DNA from: Devosia sp. Root685
GTDB lineage: Bacteria; Pseudomonadota; Alphaproteobacteria; Rhizobiales; Devosiaceae
Direction of reading: 5' to 3'
Length of the DNA: 64,000 bases
NCBI RefSeq assembly: GCF_001427875.1
Contig: NZ_LMHK01000001.1
Location: 1,242,871 to 1,306,870 of the forward strand
Shown one piece after another: positions 1-8,633 of the stretch (position 1 is the first letter of the stretch; each line of letters begins with the position of its first letter). A program made the translations under genes and the position numbers. The notes under the pieces are model-generated. The model was not told the origin of the DNA. It did not search any database and saw only the letters and a list, made by a program, of their open reading frames with translations.

Positions 1-78
1 AGCGAGAAGGTCCGGATCGGCGAAATGATAGCCGATCCGGACCTGAAGCTGTTCGTGCGTTTTGGTGCGCCGGCTCAC
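1..78 (-). CDS. rnc: Ribonuclease III, N-terminal fragment (cut by window edge)
   Basis: Twenty-six codons from a GTG at 78 run off the left edge. The peptide ends with the segment GYHFADPDLL, which matches the conserved first helix of RNase III (typically GYxFxDPxLL). The GTG overlaps the lepB stop (GTGA, 4 nt), so the two genes are probably translationally coupled, and lepB-rnc is the usual alphaproteobacterial order. RNase III cleaves double-stranded RNA, including rRNA precursors. The catalytic domain lies outside the window, so this rests on the short N-terminus and the neighbour. Confidence 0.75.
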   Translation of the reverse strand, partial: MSRRTKTHEQLQVRIGYHFADPDLLA

Positions 79-899
79 GGCGTGGGCGTCGTGTCGTATG
101 GCGGGTTGCCGTAGACGGACTGGAACATGCGATCCCAGCGGACATTGGCCGGCCACTGCCAGACCTGCCACGGCGGCAGGTTATCCCTGATCGAGAAGAA
201 GCGCGCTTCGGCCTTGGCGATCAGATTGACGGCGGGGACGTAGCCGACCTGGGACAGCACGCGGCTATCGGCCGAGCGGTCGCGATTGTCGCCCATCATG
301 AAATAATGGCCGGCGGGCACGACATATTCGGGTGTGTTGTCGAGCGGCGCGTTATCGGAAATTTCCTGGATGATGTGGGTCGTGCCCTCGGGGAAAGTCT
401 CGCGGTAGACCGTGACTTCGCGGGAATCGCCATTGCTGTCGGTGTCGGTTGCCGTGCCGACCGCTTCACGCTCAATCATGGTGCCATTGATATAGAGGCG
501 ACCCTCTTTCATCTGGATGCGATCACCCGGCAGGCCGACGATGCGCTTGATATATTCGATGTTCTGCGGAACCGGGCGGAACACGGCGATATCGCCGCGG
601 TTCGGGTCGCGGCCAAGGATGCGATTGGAGATCGGCAGTTCGAAATCGAGCAGCGCGAAATCGCCATAGCGGCCGAGTGAGAAGGAATGTTTGCCATAGC
701 CCCAGACGAATTTGTTGGCGACGAAGTAGTCGCCAATCATCAGTGTCTGTTGCATCGATGCGGTGGGGATGGAAAAGGGCTGATAGAGGAAGAAGCGCAG
801 CACGATGGCGATCAGCAGCGCTTCGACAATAACCACGAAAGTATCCCACCACTCATTGGCGGCGGATTTCTTGACGGGCTTTTGGGCGGATTGGGTCAT
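75..899 (-). CDS. lepB: Signal peptidase I
   Basis: A 274-residue type I signal peptidase, which removes Sec and Tat leader peptides on the outer face of the cytoplasmic membrane. One membrane segment (about residues 20-38) precedes the catalytic serine in PTASM (Ser48). The general-base lysine is in YIKRIVGLPGD (Lys118), and the late box MGDNRDRSADSR is intact. The frame stays open for 50 codons upstream, but those codons antisense the end of acpS. The ATG at 899 gives a normal family N-terminus and leaves a 31-bp gap after acpS. The length fits alphaproteobacterial LepB. Confidence 0.97.
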   Translation of the reverse strand: MTQSAQKPVKKSAANEWWDTFVVIVEALLIAIVLRFFLYQPFSIPTASMQQTLMIGDYFVANKFVWGYGKHSFSLGRYGDFALLDFELPISNRILGRDPNRGDIAVFRPVPQNIEYIKRIVGLPGDRIQMKEGRLYINGTMIEREAVGTATDTDSNGDSREVTVYRETFPEGTTHIIQEISDNAPLDNTPEYVVPAGHYFMMGDNRDRSADSRVLSQVGYVPAVNLIAKAEARFFSIRDNLPPWQVWQWPANVRWDRMFQSVYGNPPYDTTPTP

Positions 900-930
900 T
901 GCAATTCCAAGATCAGCGCTGAGGTGAGCG

Positions 931-1350
931 TTAGACGCTTGCCCGTGAAGGGTCAACCGGCAGCGCTTCGATGATGACGAAAGCCTGAGCCAGGCCCGCG
1001 TCGTCGGTAATGGTGATGTGGATATGGGGCTCGTGGCCCGGCGGGACAAGTCGCTCCAGGGCGCGCAGAGCGCCGTTGGTGAGTTTCATCGTGGGCTTGC
1101 CCGAGGGCAGGTTCACAACGCCCATATCGCGCCAATAAACGCCGGAACTAAGGCCGGTGCCGAGAGCTTTGGAGCATGCTTCCTTGGCGGCGAAACGCTT
1201 GGCATAGGATGCGGCGCGCTGAGCGCGGCGATCGGATTTTGCGCGTTCGAGTTCGGTGAAACAGCGATGGGTGAAGCGCTCGCCGTGGCGATCGAGCGCG
1301 TGGGCCACGCGATGAATTTCGATGAGGTCGGAGCCGAGGCCGATGATCAT
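931..1350 (-). CDS. acpS: Holo-[acyl-carrier-protein] synthase
   Basis: A 139-residue AcpS-type phosphopantetheinyl transferase that moves 4'-phosphopantetheine from CoA to apo-ACP for fatty-acid synthesis. The N-terminal motif GLGSDLIEI carries the metal-binding Asp8, and the second motif [12 protein letters not shown] carries Glu57. Both are intact and the length is normal. It lies 31 bp upstream of lepB on the same strand, probably in one operon with lepB and rnc. A palindromic repeat separates it from pyrE, so it may have its own promoter. Confidence 0.96.
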   Translation of the reverse strand: MIIGLGSDLIEIHRVAHALDRHGERFTHRCFTELERAKSDRRAQRAASYAKRFAAKEACSKALGTGLSSGVYWRDMGVVNLPSGKPTMKLTNGALRALERLVPPGHEPHIHITITDDAGLAQAFVIIEALPVDPSRASV

Positions 1351-1367
1351 TGTTCTTCCCTTTCTTC

Positions 1368-1515
1368 CTTCTCCCCTTGAGGGAGAAGGTGCCCGAAGGG
1401 CGGATGAGGGGTATGGGATCTAGTTACCCGCTCCTCTGCGGAGGAGAGAATACCCCTCACCCTGATTTTCTGCTGAACGCAGAAAATCTGTCCCTCTCCC
1501 TCAAGGGGCGAGGGT
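1368..1515. repeat. Palindromic intergenic element, family A-like (mosaic form)
   Basis: The gap between pyrE and acpS is almost filled by nested inverted repeats: CCTTCTCCC/GGGAGAAGG at 1368-1390, GCCC/GGGC at 1391-1401, GATTTTCTGC/GCAGAAAATC at 1464-1488, and CCCTC/GAGGG arms at 1492-1514. The composition resembles the RIME-type mosaic elements known from Rhizobium. No coding capacity is evident. It may act as a transcript-end or RNA-processing structure between pyrE and acpS. Confidence 0.7.
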
Positions 1516-1538
1516 AGGAACAGAGCGAGGGGAGGCAT

Positions 1539-2129
1539 TTACTTCACGCCCTGAATGCCGCGGCTTCCCGGCTTCACGGCCGGAATGGCGGCGAGTTCGG
1601 GCGGGAGTTGGTCTGCGGGATAGGCCGGGACCTTGAATTCGATCAGCGAGACCAGGGGCACGCCAACATCGGCTTCGCCGCCGGAGCGGTCGATGAGGCA
1701 GGCGGCGGCCACGACATTGGCGCCGATGGCGCGGAGGGCGGCGACGCATTCGCGGATGGAGAGGCCCGTGGACACGATGTCTTCGACGACGATTACCTTG
1801 TCGTCAGGCGAAATCTCAAAACCGCGGCGCAGTTCGAACTGGCCATCCACCCGCTCGGTGTAAAGCGCCGGCAGGCCAAGCTGGCGGGCGGTTTCGTAGC
1901 CGGGGATGATGCCGCCGATGGCGGGGGAGACAACCTTGGTGACGCCGGGAACTTCGGCGCGGATCTTATCGGCCAGCGCCTTGCAGAGCTTTTCGGTCTC
2001 GGCTGCGTATTGAAAGACCTTTGCCTTTTGCAGGAACAGCGGCGAGCGGAGGCCCGAGGACAGAATGAAGTGGCCTTCGAGCAGCGCGCCACACTTGCGG
2101 AAAATATCCAGCACTTCATCTTTCGTCAC
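1539..2129 (-). CDS. pyrE: Orotate phosphoribosyltransferase
   Basis: A 196-residue type I phosphoribosyltransferase that converts orotate and PRPP to OMP in de novo pyrimidine synthesis. The PRPP-binding loop [11 protein letters not shown] lies at about residues 112-122. The start is set at the GTG at 2129: it is preceded at 8 nt by AGGAG and gives the usual N-terminus (V/M)TKDEVLDIF. An upstream in-frame TTG at 2147 has no such support. The gene overlaps the 3' end of rsh by 14 nt, so it is co-transcribed and probably coupled. Confidence 0.96.
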   Translation of the reverse strand: MTKDEVLDIFRKCGALLEGHFILSSGLRSPLFLQKAKVFQYAAETEKLCKALADKIRAEVPGVTKVVSPAIGGIIPGYETARQLGLPALYTERVDGQFELRRGFEISPDDKVIVVEDIVSTGLSIRECVAALRAIGANVVAAACLIDRSGGEADVGVPLVSLIEFKVPAYPADQLPPELAAIPAVKPGSRGIQGVK

Positions 2130-4401
2130 GGCGCGCACTCCTATCAATCTTGCCGTCCCATTCGAGGGTCGAGATCATGCTCGCTTCCCTCAGACCAGCC
2201 CGCTGGACGGCGGAAAGGCCCGGACTGCGCTTGAGCGTTGCCAGAACATCGGTCAATTGCGCAAGGTCGCGGACCTCGATTTCGAAAATCATCTGGTGGA
2301 AGTCGGGCGAAATCATCCGCATGACCAGATTGTTGATATTGGCCTCACACGAGGCGATGGCGGAGGAAATCTGCGCCAGTGACCCGGGACGATTGACCGA
2401 TTCCATCGAGACGACGGTGGCATAGAGTTTGTCTTCAGTGGCCGCGACGTCCCAGCGAACATCGACCCAGGCGACGTCGCCATTGTGCTTTTCGATCAGC
2501 GCATCGGAATGGATGGGATAGACGGTGAGCGGAGCATTGGGTTCTAGAATGCCCACGAGCCGATCGCCGGGCACGACCCCCTCCCCCGACATGGCGACGG
2601 GGGTGTGGAAATCGAGCTGGGCCAAAGCGGCCTTGGCATTGGGGCCGGCATGCTGGCCACCGGGGACGCGGAACTTGAACTGATCGGTGGCGCGCAGGGC
2701 AAACCAGCCATCGGCCATGTCGGCAACCGGCAGATCGAGCTTGCGGCGACGCTTGCGGATGCCCTTTACCTTGGCGAGGGCATTGCCGAGGTCTTCGCTG
2801 CCGATCTTGCCTTCGCCCACGGCGATGAGGAATTCGCGCTTGCCGGGCTGGCCAAGCTCTTCGGCGAGGGTCTTGCTCTCGCTATCGTCGAGCATGACGC
2901 CTTCGCGTTCGAGCATCATATTGAGCACGTGCTCGCCAAGCGCATAGGCGCGCTGCTGGGACGATTGGCGCACGGCACGGCGGATAGCCGCGCGGGCCTT
3001 ACCGGTGGCGGCGATGCCGATCCAGTTGCTGGGCGGGCGATGGTTTTGATCGCGCAGGATTTCGACTTCGTCGCCCGAGCGTAGCTGGGTGACGAGGGGC
3101 AGGATCAGGCCATTGATCTTGGCGCCGACACAGGTGTCGCCGATATCGGTGTGGAGCGCATAGGCGAAATCGATGGGCGTGGCACCCCGCGGCAGGGCGA
3201 TGAGGCGCCCGCGCGGGGTGAAGCAGAAAACCTGGTCCTGGAAAAGTTCGAGCTTGGTATATTCAAGGAAATCTTCGGCCGAAATGCCCGAGGTCAGGTG
3301 GCTGATCGACTGGCGCAGCGAGCCATAGGCCTGCGATTCCATTTCGATACGGCCGAGATTGGCCGAGGAGCCATCCTTATAGAGAGCGTGAGCGGCGATG
3401 CCGAATTCGGCGATGCGGTCCATCTCTTCGGTGCGAATCTGCAACTCGACGCGCTGGCGGCTGGGACCGACGATGGTGGTGTGGATCGAGCGATAATCGT
3501 TATGCTTGGGGACCGAGATATAGTCCTTGAAGCGGCCGGGCACGACTTTCCAGGTGGTGTGGATGAACCCGACAGTGCGGTAGCACTCCTCGGTCGAGCC
3601 GACGATGACGCGGAAGCCAATCATGTCGGACAGCTGTTCGAGGGCGATCGACTTGCGCTGGATTTTCGAGAAGATCGAATAGGGCGACTTTACCCGCGCT
3701 TTGACGCGCGGGGTAATGCCCTCGGCCGAGAGGCGTTCGGTCAGCTCGCGCGTGATGGTGTCGATTGTTTCCTTGTTCTCGGCCTGAAGCTGTTCAAGGC
3801 GCTCGATAATCGCGGTGTAGTGATCGGGCTGGAGAATGCGGAAAGATAGATCTTCGAGCTCGTTGCGCATGTCCTGCATACCCATGCGCCCGGCGAGCGG
3901 GGCATAGATATCCATGGTTTCCTGCGCGATACGCTGTTGCTTGTCGGCGCGCATATATTGCAGGGTGCGCATATTGTGCAGGCGATCGGCGAGCTTGACC
4001 AGGAGAACGCGGACGTCCTGGCTGATGGCGAGTAGGAGCTTTCTGAGGTTTTCGGCCTGCGCTTCCTCGCGGCTGACGAGATTGAGGCGTTCGATCTTGG
4101 TCAGGCCATCGACGATGGTGGCGATCTCGGGGCCAAAGATCTGGTCGATTTCGGCGCGGGTCGCGTCGGTATCTTCCACGGTATCGTGAAGCAGGCCGAC
4201 GGCAATGGACGCGTCATCGAGTTTGAGCTCGGTGAGGATGGCTGCGACTTCGAGCGGGTGGTTGAAATAGGGGTCGCCGGAGGCGCGCTTTTGCGAGCCA
4301 TGCTTCTGCATGGCGTAGACATAGGCCTTATTCAACAACTGCTCGTCGGCGTTCGGGTTATAGGCCTGAACGCGTTCGACGAGCTCATACTGACGCATCA
4401 T
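2116..4401 (-). CDS. rsh: RelA/SpoT-type (p)ppGpp synthetase/hydrolase
   Basis: A 761-residue RSH protein, normal length for the single alphaproteobacterial enzyme. The N-terminal hydrolase (HD) domain shows LLHDTVEDT at about residues 71-78 and upstream His34 and His48. The synthetase domain includes the substrate-contact segment YRSIHTTI near residue 310. A TGS domain (region [20 protein letters not shown]) follows, and a C-terminal ACT domain ends the protein. The intact HD box suggests it can both make and degrade (p)ppGpp in the stringent response. There are two consecutive ATG codons at the start. It is the first gene of rsh-pyrE. Confidence 0.96.
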   Translation of the reverse strand: MMRQYELVERVQAYNPNADEQLLNKAYVYAMQKHGSQKRASGDPYFNHPLEVAAILTELKLDDASIAVGLLHDTVEDTDATRAEIDQIFGPEIATIVDGLTKIERLNLVSREEAQAENLRKLLLAISQDVRVLLVKLADRLHNMRTLQYMRADKQQRIAQETMDIYAPLAGRMGMQDMRNELEDLSFRILQPDHYTAIIERLEQLQAENKETIDTITRELTERLSAEGITPRVKARVKSPYSIFSKIQRKSIALEQLSDMIGFRVIVGSTEECYRTVGFIHTTWKVVPGRFKDYISVPKHNDYRSIHTTIVGPSRQRVELQIRTEEMDRIAEFGIAAHALYKDGSSANLGRIEMESQAYGSLRQSISHLTSGISAEDFLEYTKLELFQDQVFCFTPRGRLIALPRGATPIDFAYALHTDIGDTCVGAKINGLILPLVTQLRSGDEVEILRDQNHRPPSNWIGIAATGKARAAIRRAVRQSSQQRAYALGEHVLNMMLEREGVMLDDSESKTLAEELGQPGKREFLIAVGEGKIGSEDLGNALAKVKGIRKRRRKLDLPVADMADGWFALRATDQFKFRVPGGQHAGPNAKAALAQLDFHTPVAMSGEGVVPGDRLVGILEPNAPLTVYPIHSDALIEKHNGDVAWVDVRWDVAATEDKLYATVVSMESVNRPGSLAQISSAIASCEANINNLVMRMISPDFHQMIFEIEVRDLAQLTDVLATLKRSPGLSAVQRAGLREASMISTLEWDGKIDRSARRDER

Positions 4402-4501
4402 GGAAGTCGCTGCTCTCGGAAGATTCCATACTTAACGCGTTGAATGAAAATGGGAAGAGACGGAGGAGCAGTTTCAATGTGACGACGGAAAAAACCGAAG
4501 A

Positions 4502-4622
4502 CCTCATGGTGAGGTGCGCAGCGAAGCGTAGCCTCGAACCACGAGGGCGGGCGAGTGGAGACCAAGGTGCCACGCCCACGTGGTTCGAGGCTTTGCAAGA
4601 GCAAAGCACCTCACCATGAGGG
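4502..4622 (+). repeat. Family B palindromic element, copy 1 (full length)
   Basis: The perfect 16-nt outer arms CCTCATGGTGAGGTGC (4502-4517) and GCACCTCACCATGAGG (4607-4622) enclose inner arms GCCTCGAACCACG and CGTGGTTCGAGGC. It is followed by GGCTACT, as are the other copies at 42729, 51051 and 53681. Codons do not explain it. It sits between rpoZ and rsh. Confidence 0.85.
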
Positions 4623-4650
4623 CTACTGCAATAGCTGCCGGGGCCAGCCC

Positions 4651-4684
4651 AAAACAAAAACACCCCCGGCTTTCGCCGAGGGTG
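4651..4684 (-). terminator. rpoZ rho-independent terminator
   Basis: Read on the minus strand, the stem CACCCTCGGC / GCCGGGGGTG (one mismatch, GAAA loop; 4661-4684) is followed by TTTTTGTTTT (4651-4660). It begins 25 bp after the rpoZ stop. Confidence 0.85.
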
Positions 4685-4709
4685 CTTGATATTCACACGA
4701 CCGGACTTT

Positions 4710-5078
4710 TCAGTCGTCGCGGCGTTCCGGCGGAGCGAGGCTCTCGATGCCGCGGAGGAGTTCTTCTTCGCTGATGGTGTCGAAGTTGATCGAGTCGTCG
4801 TCGCCGGCGCTCTCGATGAGCGGGGCGGCATGGCTTTCGGGCTCGTCGACTTCCACATACTTCTGTAGCGAGTGGATCAGATCTTCATGCAGATCATCAG
4901 GGGAAATGGTGCCATCGCCGATTTCACGCAGGGCAACGACGGGGTTCTTGTCGTTGTCGCGAGAGACCGTGATCTGGGCGCCGGAGGAAATCATGCGCGC
5001 ACGGTGAGCGGCCATGAGCACGAGGTCGAAGCGATTGTCGACCTTTTCGATGCAGTCTTCAACGGTGACGCGTGCCAC
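4710..5078 (-). CDS. rpoZ: RNA polymerase omega subunit
   Basis: A 122-residue omega subunit, which helps assemble the beta' subunit and, in other proteobacteria, contributes to a ppGpp site. Conserved segments are ARVTVEDC at the N-terminus, then [19 protein letters not shown] and [12 protein letters not shown]. The tail is acidic. The start is the GTG at 5078, with GGAG six bases upstream and the family N-terminus VARVTVEDC. The in-frame TTG at 5090 overlaps that ribosome-binding site and is rejected. It has its own terminator and lies next to rsh, as in many relatives. Confidence 0.96.
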   Translation of the reverse strand: MARVTVEDCIEKVDNRFDLVLMAAHRARMISSGAQITVSRDNDKNPVVALREIGDGTISPDDLHEDLIHSLQKYVEVDEPESHAAPLIESAGDDDSINFDTISEEELLRGIESLAPPERRDD

Positions 5079-5301
5079 GAACGTCTCCAAAATTGTGGGG
5101 AGAAAGTCTCCGCATACACCACGTTAACCGGGATGGCAAGCTTGACGGGACAAAGCGCGCCCCCTTGCGCTGCCGATGCCAAGAAAATATACGGATAGCG
5201 AAGTTAAGATAGGTGTCCGGGCGAGATTTCCTCGCCGCGCCCCAGGCAAGCCGGCACCAAGTGGTTGGAAACCACTCATTTCATTGGAGAATTTTGAGAG
5301 C

Positions 5302-5853
5302 ATGGCCGTAGATCCACGGGAAAAGATTGCGCTCTTCATCGATGGCGCCAATCTCTATGCCACGTCGAAAGCCATCGGCGTCGACATTGACTATCGCAAA
5401 TTGCTCAGCGAATTCAGCGCCAAGGCCTATCTTTTGCGGGCCAATTATTACACCGCACTGATCGAGGATCAGGAATATTCCTCGATCCGCCCGCTGATCG
5501 ATTGGCTCGATTATAACGGCTATACGGTCGTCACCAAGCCGGCCAAGGAATTCACCGATGCGCTCGGGCGGCGCAAGGTGAAGGGCAATATGGACATCGA
5601 ACTTTGCGTCGATGCGCTGGAACTTTCACCCTATTACGACCACCTTATTCTCTTTTCCGGCGACGGCGACTTCACCGCGCTGGTGGCGGCGCTGCAGCGC
5701 AAGGGCAAACGGGTGACGGTGGTTTCGACGCTGACGACCTCGACGCCGATGATCTCGGACGACCTGCGGCGGCAGGCGGATTTTTTCCTCGATGTGGTGG
5801 AACTGGCAAAAACGGTTGGTCGCCCGCAGGTGCAGAGGCCGGTCGAGGTTTAA
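5302..5853 (+). CDS. NYN (LabA/DUF88) domain protein, putative RNase
   Basis: A 183-residue protein consisting almost entirely of a NYN domain, a PIN-like fold. The acidic residues expected for metal binding are in FIDGANL (near residue 14), NMDIELCVDAL and FSGDGDFTALV. Members of the family are thought to cleave RNA, but the target here is unknown. The frame is open from 5176, yet only the ATG at 5302 gives the family N-terminus. It is divergent from rpoZ and convergent with smpB, and a family A palindrome follows its stop. Confidence 0.85.
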   Translation: MAVDPREKIALFIDGANLYATSKAIGVDIDYRKLLSEFSAKAYLLRANYYTALIEDQEYSSIRPLIDWLDYNGYTVVTKPAKEFTDALGRRKVKGNMDIELCVDALELSPYYDHLILFSGDGDFTALVAALQRKGKRVTVVSTLTTSTPMISDDLRRQADFFLDVVELAKTVGRPQVQRPVEV

Positions 5854-5873
5854 GTTGAGGGCTTGGGTGTTTG

Positions 5874-5992
5874 CCAACACCCCCTCCCATCCTCCGCCAT
5901 CAAGGGGGAGGTGTCATATCCAGTTCTTGGGCGCTACCTAGCCAAAATCACAGCCGCAGCACCGCCCCCTTATGAGGGATGGGGGGTGTTGG
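5874..5992. repeat. Family A palindromic element, copy 2
   Basis: Arms CCAACACCCCC... (from 5874) and ...GGGGGGTGTTGG (to 5992) are imperfectly complementary. The inner spacer, with ATCCAGTTCTTGGGCGC, resembles the spacers of the copies at 34196 and 47308. It lies between the convergent NYN gene and smpB. Confidence 0.8.
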
Positions 5993-6018
5993 TGAGCGTT
6001 AACGGCTCAAACCAAAAC

Positions 6019-6519
6019 CTAGCCCCGCCCGCCTTCCTTCATGATGCGGGATTTGTCGCGGTTCCAGTCGCGATTGCGCTCGGTTTCGCGTTTGTCGTAA
6101 TTCTTCTTGCCCTTGCCGATGCCAATAAGAAGCTTGGCGCGGCCCTGGTCGTTGAAGAACAGCTTTAGCGGTACGATCGTGTTGCCGGCGCGCGAAACTT
6201 CGGTTTCGAGGTGGGCCAACTGCTTTTTGGAAACCAGCAGCTTGCGGGGCCGCTTTTCGACGTGGTTGAAACGGTTGGCCTGCAGATATTCGGGGATGTG
6301 GGCGTTGATCAGCCAGAGCTCGCCTTTTTCCGGGGAGGCGTATGACTCGGTGATCTGTGCCTTGCCCAGACGCAACGACTTGACCTCGGTGCCGGTCAGC
6401 ACGAGGCCGGCTTCCATGGTCTCGCCGATCGCATAGTCATAGCGCGAGCGGCGGTTTTCAGCCACGAGACCGTGGCTGATCACACCGTTTTTCTTCTTGT
6501 CGTTCTTTGCCTGTACCAT
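6019..6519 (-). CDS. smpB: SsrA (tmRNA)-binding protein
   Basis: A 166-residue SmpB, the tmRNA partner in trans-translation that rescues stalled ribosomes. Typical segments are [11 protein letters not shown], the beta-barrel core [12 protein letters not shown] and INAHIPEY, and a basic C-terminal tail after [12 protein letters not shown]. An AGGGA lies just upstream of the ATG. It lies downstream of dapA on the same strand with a 60-bp gap, the usual alphaproteobacterial arrangement. No ssrA gene is visible in this window. Confidence 0.96.
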   Translation of the reverse strand: MVQAKNDKKKNGVISHGLVAENRRSRYDYAIGETMEAGLVLTGTEVKSLRLGKAQITESYASPEKGELWLINAHIPEYLQANRFNHVEKRPRKLLVSKKQLAHLETEVSRAGNTIVPLKLFFNDQGRAKLLIGIGKGKKNYDKRETERNRDWNRDKSRIMKEGGRG

Positions 6520-6579
6520 AAGTTCCCTGGGCGCCTCTCCGGCGTGAAAAACCGGTGCCCACTTTTTCGCTCGATGCTC

Positions 6580-7455
6580 TTAGATAAGACCTGCATGGCT
6601 CATTGCAAAGTCCATGGCGTCCTGGGCCGGCTTGCTGATGGGGGTCAGCGGCAGGCGCATTTCGTTGGCGCAGAGATTGAGACGGTTCGCCACATACTTG
6701 GCCGGAGCCGGATTGGGCTCCATGAACAGGTCCTTGTGGAGGAAAGCGAGCTTGTCGTTGATATCGCGGGCCGCGGCAAAATCGCCGGCCAGCGAGAGCT
6801 CCTGCATCTGCGAACAAAGGCGCGGGGCGACATTCGCCGTGACCGAAATGCAGCCATGGCCGCCATGGGCGTTAAAGCCGAGAGCGGTGCTGTCATCGCC
6901 CGACAGGAGAACGAAATCCTTGCCCAGCTTGATGCGCTGCATGGTGGCGCGTTCGAGATTGCCGGTCGCGTCCTTGACGCCGATGATATTGCTGTGCGCA
7001 TCGCGCAGGCGCGCAATGGTATCGACGGTCAGGTCAACGATCGTGCGGCCGGGTACGGAGTAAAGAATGACCGGAATGCCCACAGCCTTGGCGACAGCGG
7101 AAAAATGCTGGAAGAGGCCTTCCTGGTTCGGCTTGTTGTAATAGGGCACGACCGAAAGCACGGCATCGGCGCCGGTTTCTTCGGCGAACTTGGCCAGCGA
7201 AACGGCTTCAGCGGTCGAATTGGACCCAGCGCCGGCAACGATCGGTACGCGCTTATTGGTGACTTCGACGCAAATTTCGACGACGCGGCGGTGTTCTTCG
7301 TGGCTCACGGTCGGGCTTTCGCCCGTGGTGCCGACCGGCACGAGGCCGTGCGAGCCCTGCTCGATCTGCCACTCGACAAAGCTGGCGAAGGCTTTCTCAT
7401 CCACTGTCCCATTGCGCATGGGAGTGATGAGTGCCGTAATCGAACCTCGCAGCAT
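6580..7455 (-). CDS. dapA: 4-hydroxy-tetrahydrodipicolinate synthase
   Basis: A 291-residue DapA of the lysine/diaminopimelate pathway, a class I aldolase fold condensing pyruvate with aspartate semialdehyde. The Schiff-base lysine is in IIGVKDATGN (Lys161, the same number as in E. coli). Tyr132 and Arg137 are in LYSVPGRT, and the threonine pair is in GTTGES (43-44). The start is the ATG at 7455, preceded by GAGGA at 10 nt. A longer start at 7473 would add six residues not typical of the family. Confidence 0.97.
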   Translation of the reverse strand: MLRGSITALITPMRNGTVDEKAFASFVEWQIEQGSHGLVPVGTTGESPTVSHEEHRRVVEICVEVTNKRVPIVAGAGSNSTAEAVSLAKFAEETGADAVLSVVPYYNKPNQEGLFQHFSAVAKAVGIPVILYSVPGRTIVDLTVDTIARLRDAHSNIIGVKDATGNLERATMQRIKLGKDFVLLSGDDSTALGFNAHGGHGCISVTANVAPRLCSQMQELSLAGDFAAARDINDKLAFLHKDLFMEPNPAPAKYVANRLNLCANEMRLPLTPISKPAQDAMDFAMSHAGLI

Positions 7456-7635
7456 TTTGTCAGTATTCCTCAATTGGCCCGGAAAACCGGGTTGCGCATG
7501 TCTGGATTGTCGCCGAAGGGGCCTTCGGAGACGCGCACCATACTTTCAAGTTCAATCTGTCACAAGACGAATGGCGCGCTTCGGCAACTCTGCGCAAAAA
7601 GCTGCGGCGCAAAAACATCAGGACTTGATCGCTAT

Positions 7636-7671
7636 GCCCTCGGGCGGGCACAACAGGCAAAGCCCGAGGGC
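7636..7671 (+). promoter_or_regulatory. Leader hairpin before the alpha/beta-hydrolase gene
   Basis: A perfect 10-bp stem GCCCTCGGGC / GCCCGAGGGC with a 16-nt loop ends three bases before the ribosome-binding site (GAGGAA, from 7674) of the gene at 7686. It has no T-tract, so a role in translation or mRNA stability is more likely than termination. Confidence 0.45.
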
Positions 7672-7685
7672 CTGAGGAAAATTCC

Positions 7686-8630
7686 ATGTTGCGCAAACGG
7701 CGCGCCGTTCCGCCCGATCACAAGCCTTTTGCCGATTTTCCGGTGGAGTTCATCGCAACCCGGGACGCCAGCGTGCGCGCAGCGGTGCATGTCACTGCGC
7801 CGCTAGGCCGGGGGAAAATACCGCTTGTGTGCCTGGCGGGTCTGCAGCGGAACATGAGCGATTTTGCCGATTTCGTGGGCTATTTCTGCCGTCTGGGACC
7901 GGGAAACTGGCCGGTGGTGTTGATTGACTTGCCGGGACGGGGCCGCGCCGACGACCGCGCAAAGGCTGGCGACTACAATTCGCTGACCGATGCGCGTGAT
8001 GTCGCCGATATTCTGACTGCTTTGGGCATAGGGCGGGCAATCATTTTGGGTCAGGGGCATGGCGGGCAGGTTGCCATGGCGTTGGCCGCGGCGCATCCGC
8101 TGCTGGTGGCGGGTACGATCCTGCTCGATGCCGGGCCTATCGTTGATTCTCGCGGCATTGTGCGATTGCGTAACAATCATAGGCATATCGATGCGCTGAG
8201 GGGCGGCAAGCGCGTTGCGGCCGGGTTCCGACGCATGCTGGCGGGCGACTATCCGGAGCTTTCGGAAGAGGCGCTGGATGCCTTGGCGCAGCGGAGCCAC
8301 ACGATCGACAAGCGGGGGCGCGCGCGGCCACTGTTTGACCAACGACTGCTGGCGCCGCTGGAAGAAATCAGCTTTGACGATGTGCTGACGCCGCAATGGC
8401 CGCTTTTCGACGCGTTGAACGGCATGCCGCTGATGATCCTCCGCACGCAACTGACGGATCAATTGCGGCGCGAGACTTATGAGGAAATGGTGCGGCGGCG
8501 GCCCGATGCGCTGGCGCTGACCATTGCCGGGCAAGGCTCCCCTGCCCTTTTCGACCAGCACGATGAAATCGAAGCCGTTGCCGGCTTCGTTTTCAAGGTG
8601 GGCGCGCCGGTGCGGAGCAAAGCTGCCTGA
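7686..8630 (+). CDS. Alpha/beta-hydrolase-fold protein lacking the nucleophile serine
   Basis: A 314-residue alpha/beta-hydrolase. The order is conserved: oxyanion-region strand IPLVCLAGL (about residues 45-53), cap and core strands, then the nucleophile elbow. That elbow reads GQGHGG where active relatives have G-x-S-x-G(G), so the serine position is glycine. A candidate acid is in LLDAGP and a candidate late histidine is in FDQHDEIEAVAGF. It may be a non-catalytic member or use another residue. It is divergent from dapA, with GAGGAA before the ATG and a hairpin in the leader. The substrate is unknown. Confidence 0.75.
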   Translation: MLRKRRAVPPDHKPFADFPVEFIATRDASVRAAVHVTAPLGRGKIPLVCLAGLQRNMSDFADFVGYFCRLGPGNWPVVLIDLPGRGRADDRAKAGDYNSLTDARDVADILTALGIGRAIILGQGHGGQVAMALAAAHPLLVAGTILLDAGPIVDSRGIVRLRNNHRHIDALRGGKRVAAGFRRMLAGDYPELSEEALDALAQRSHTIDKRGRARPLFDQRLLAPLEEISFDDVLTPQWPLFDALNGMPLMILRTQLTDQLRRETYEEMVRRRPDALALTIAGQGSPALFDQHDEIEAVAGFVFKVGAPVRSKAA

Positions 8631-8633
8631 CGA

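Larger units (their letters stand above)
4402..4709. other. rpoZ-rsh intergenic region
   Basis: This 308-bp gap holds a family B palindromic element (4502-4622) and the rpoZ terminator (4651-4684). The stretch 4402-4501 must carry the rsh promoter on the minus strand, but no clear -35/-10 pair was recognised. No gene is supported here. Confidence 0.6.

Noticed and set aside
900..1049. Open frame extending lepB by 50 codons upstream
   Set aside because: It lies antisense-like within the acpS 3' end, has no ribosome-binding site, and the ATG at 899 gives the normal family N-terminus.
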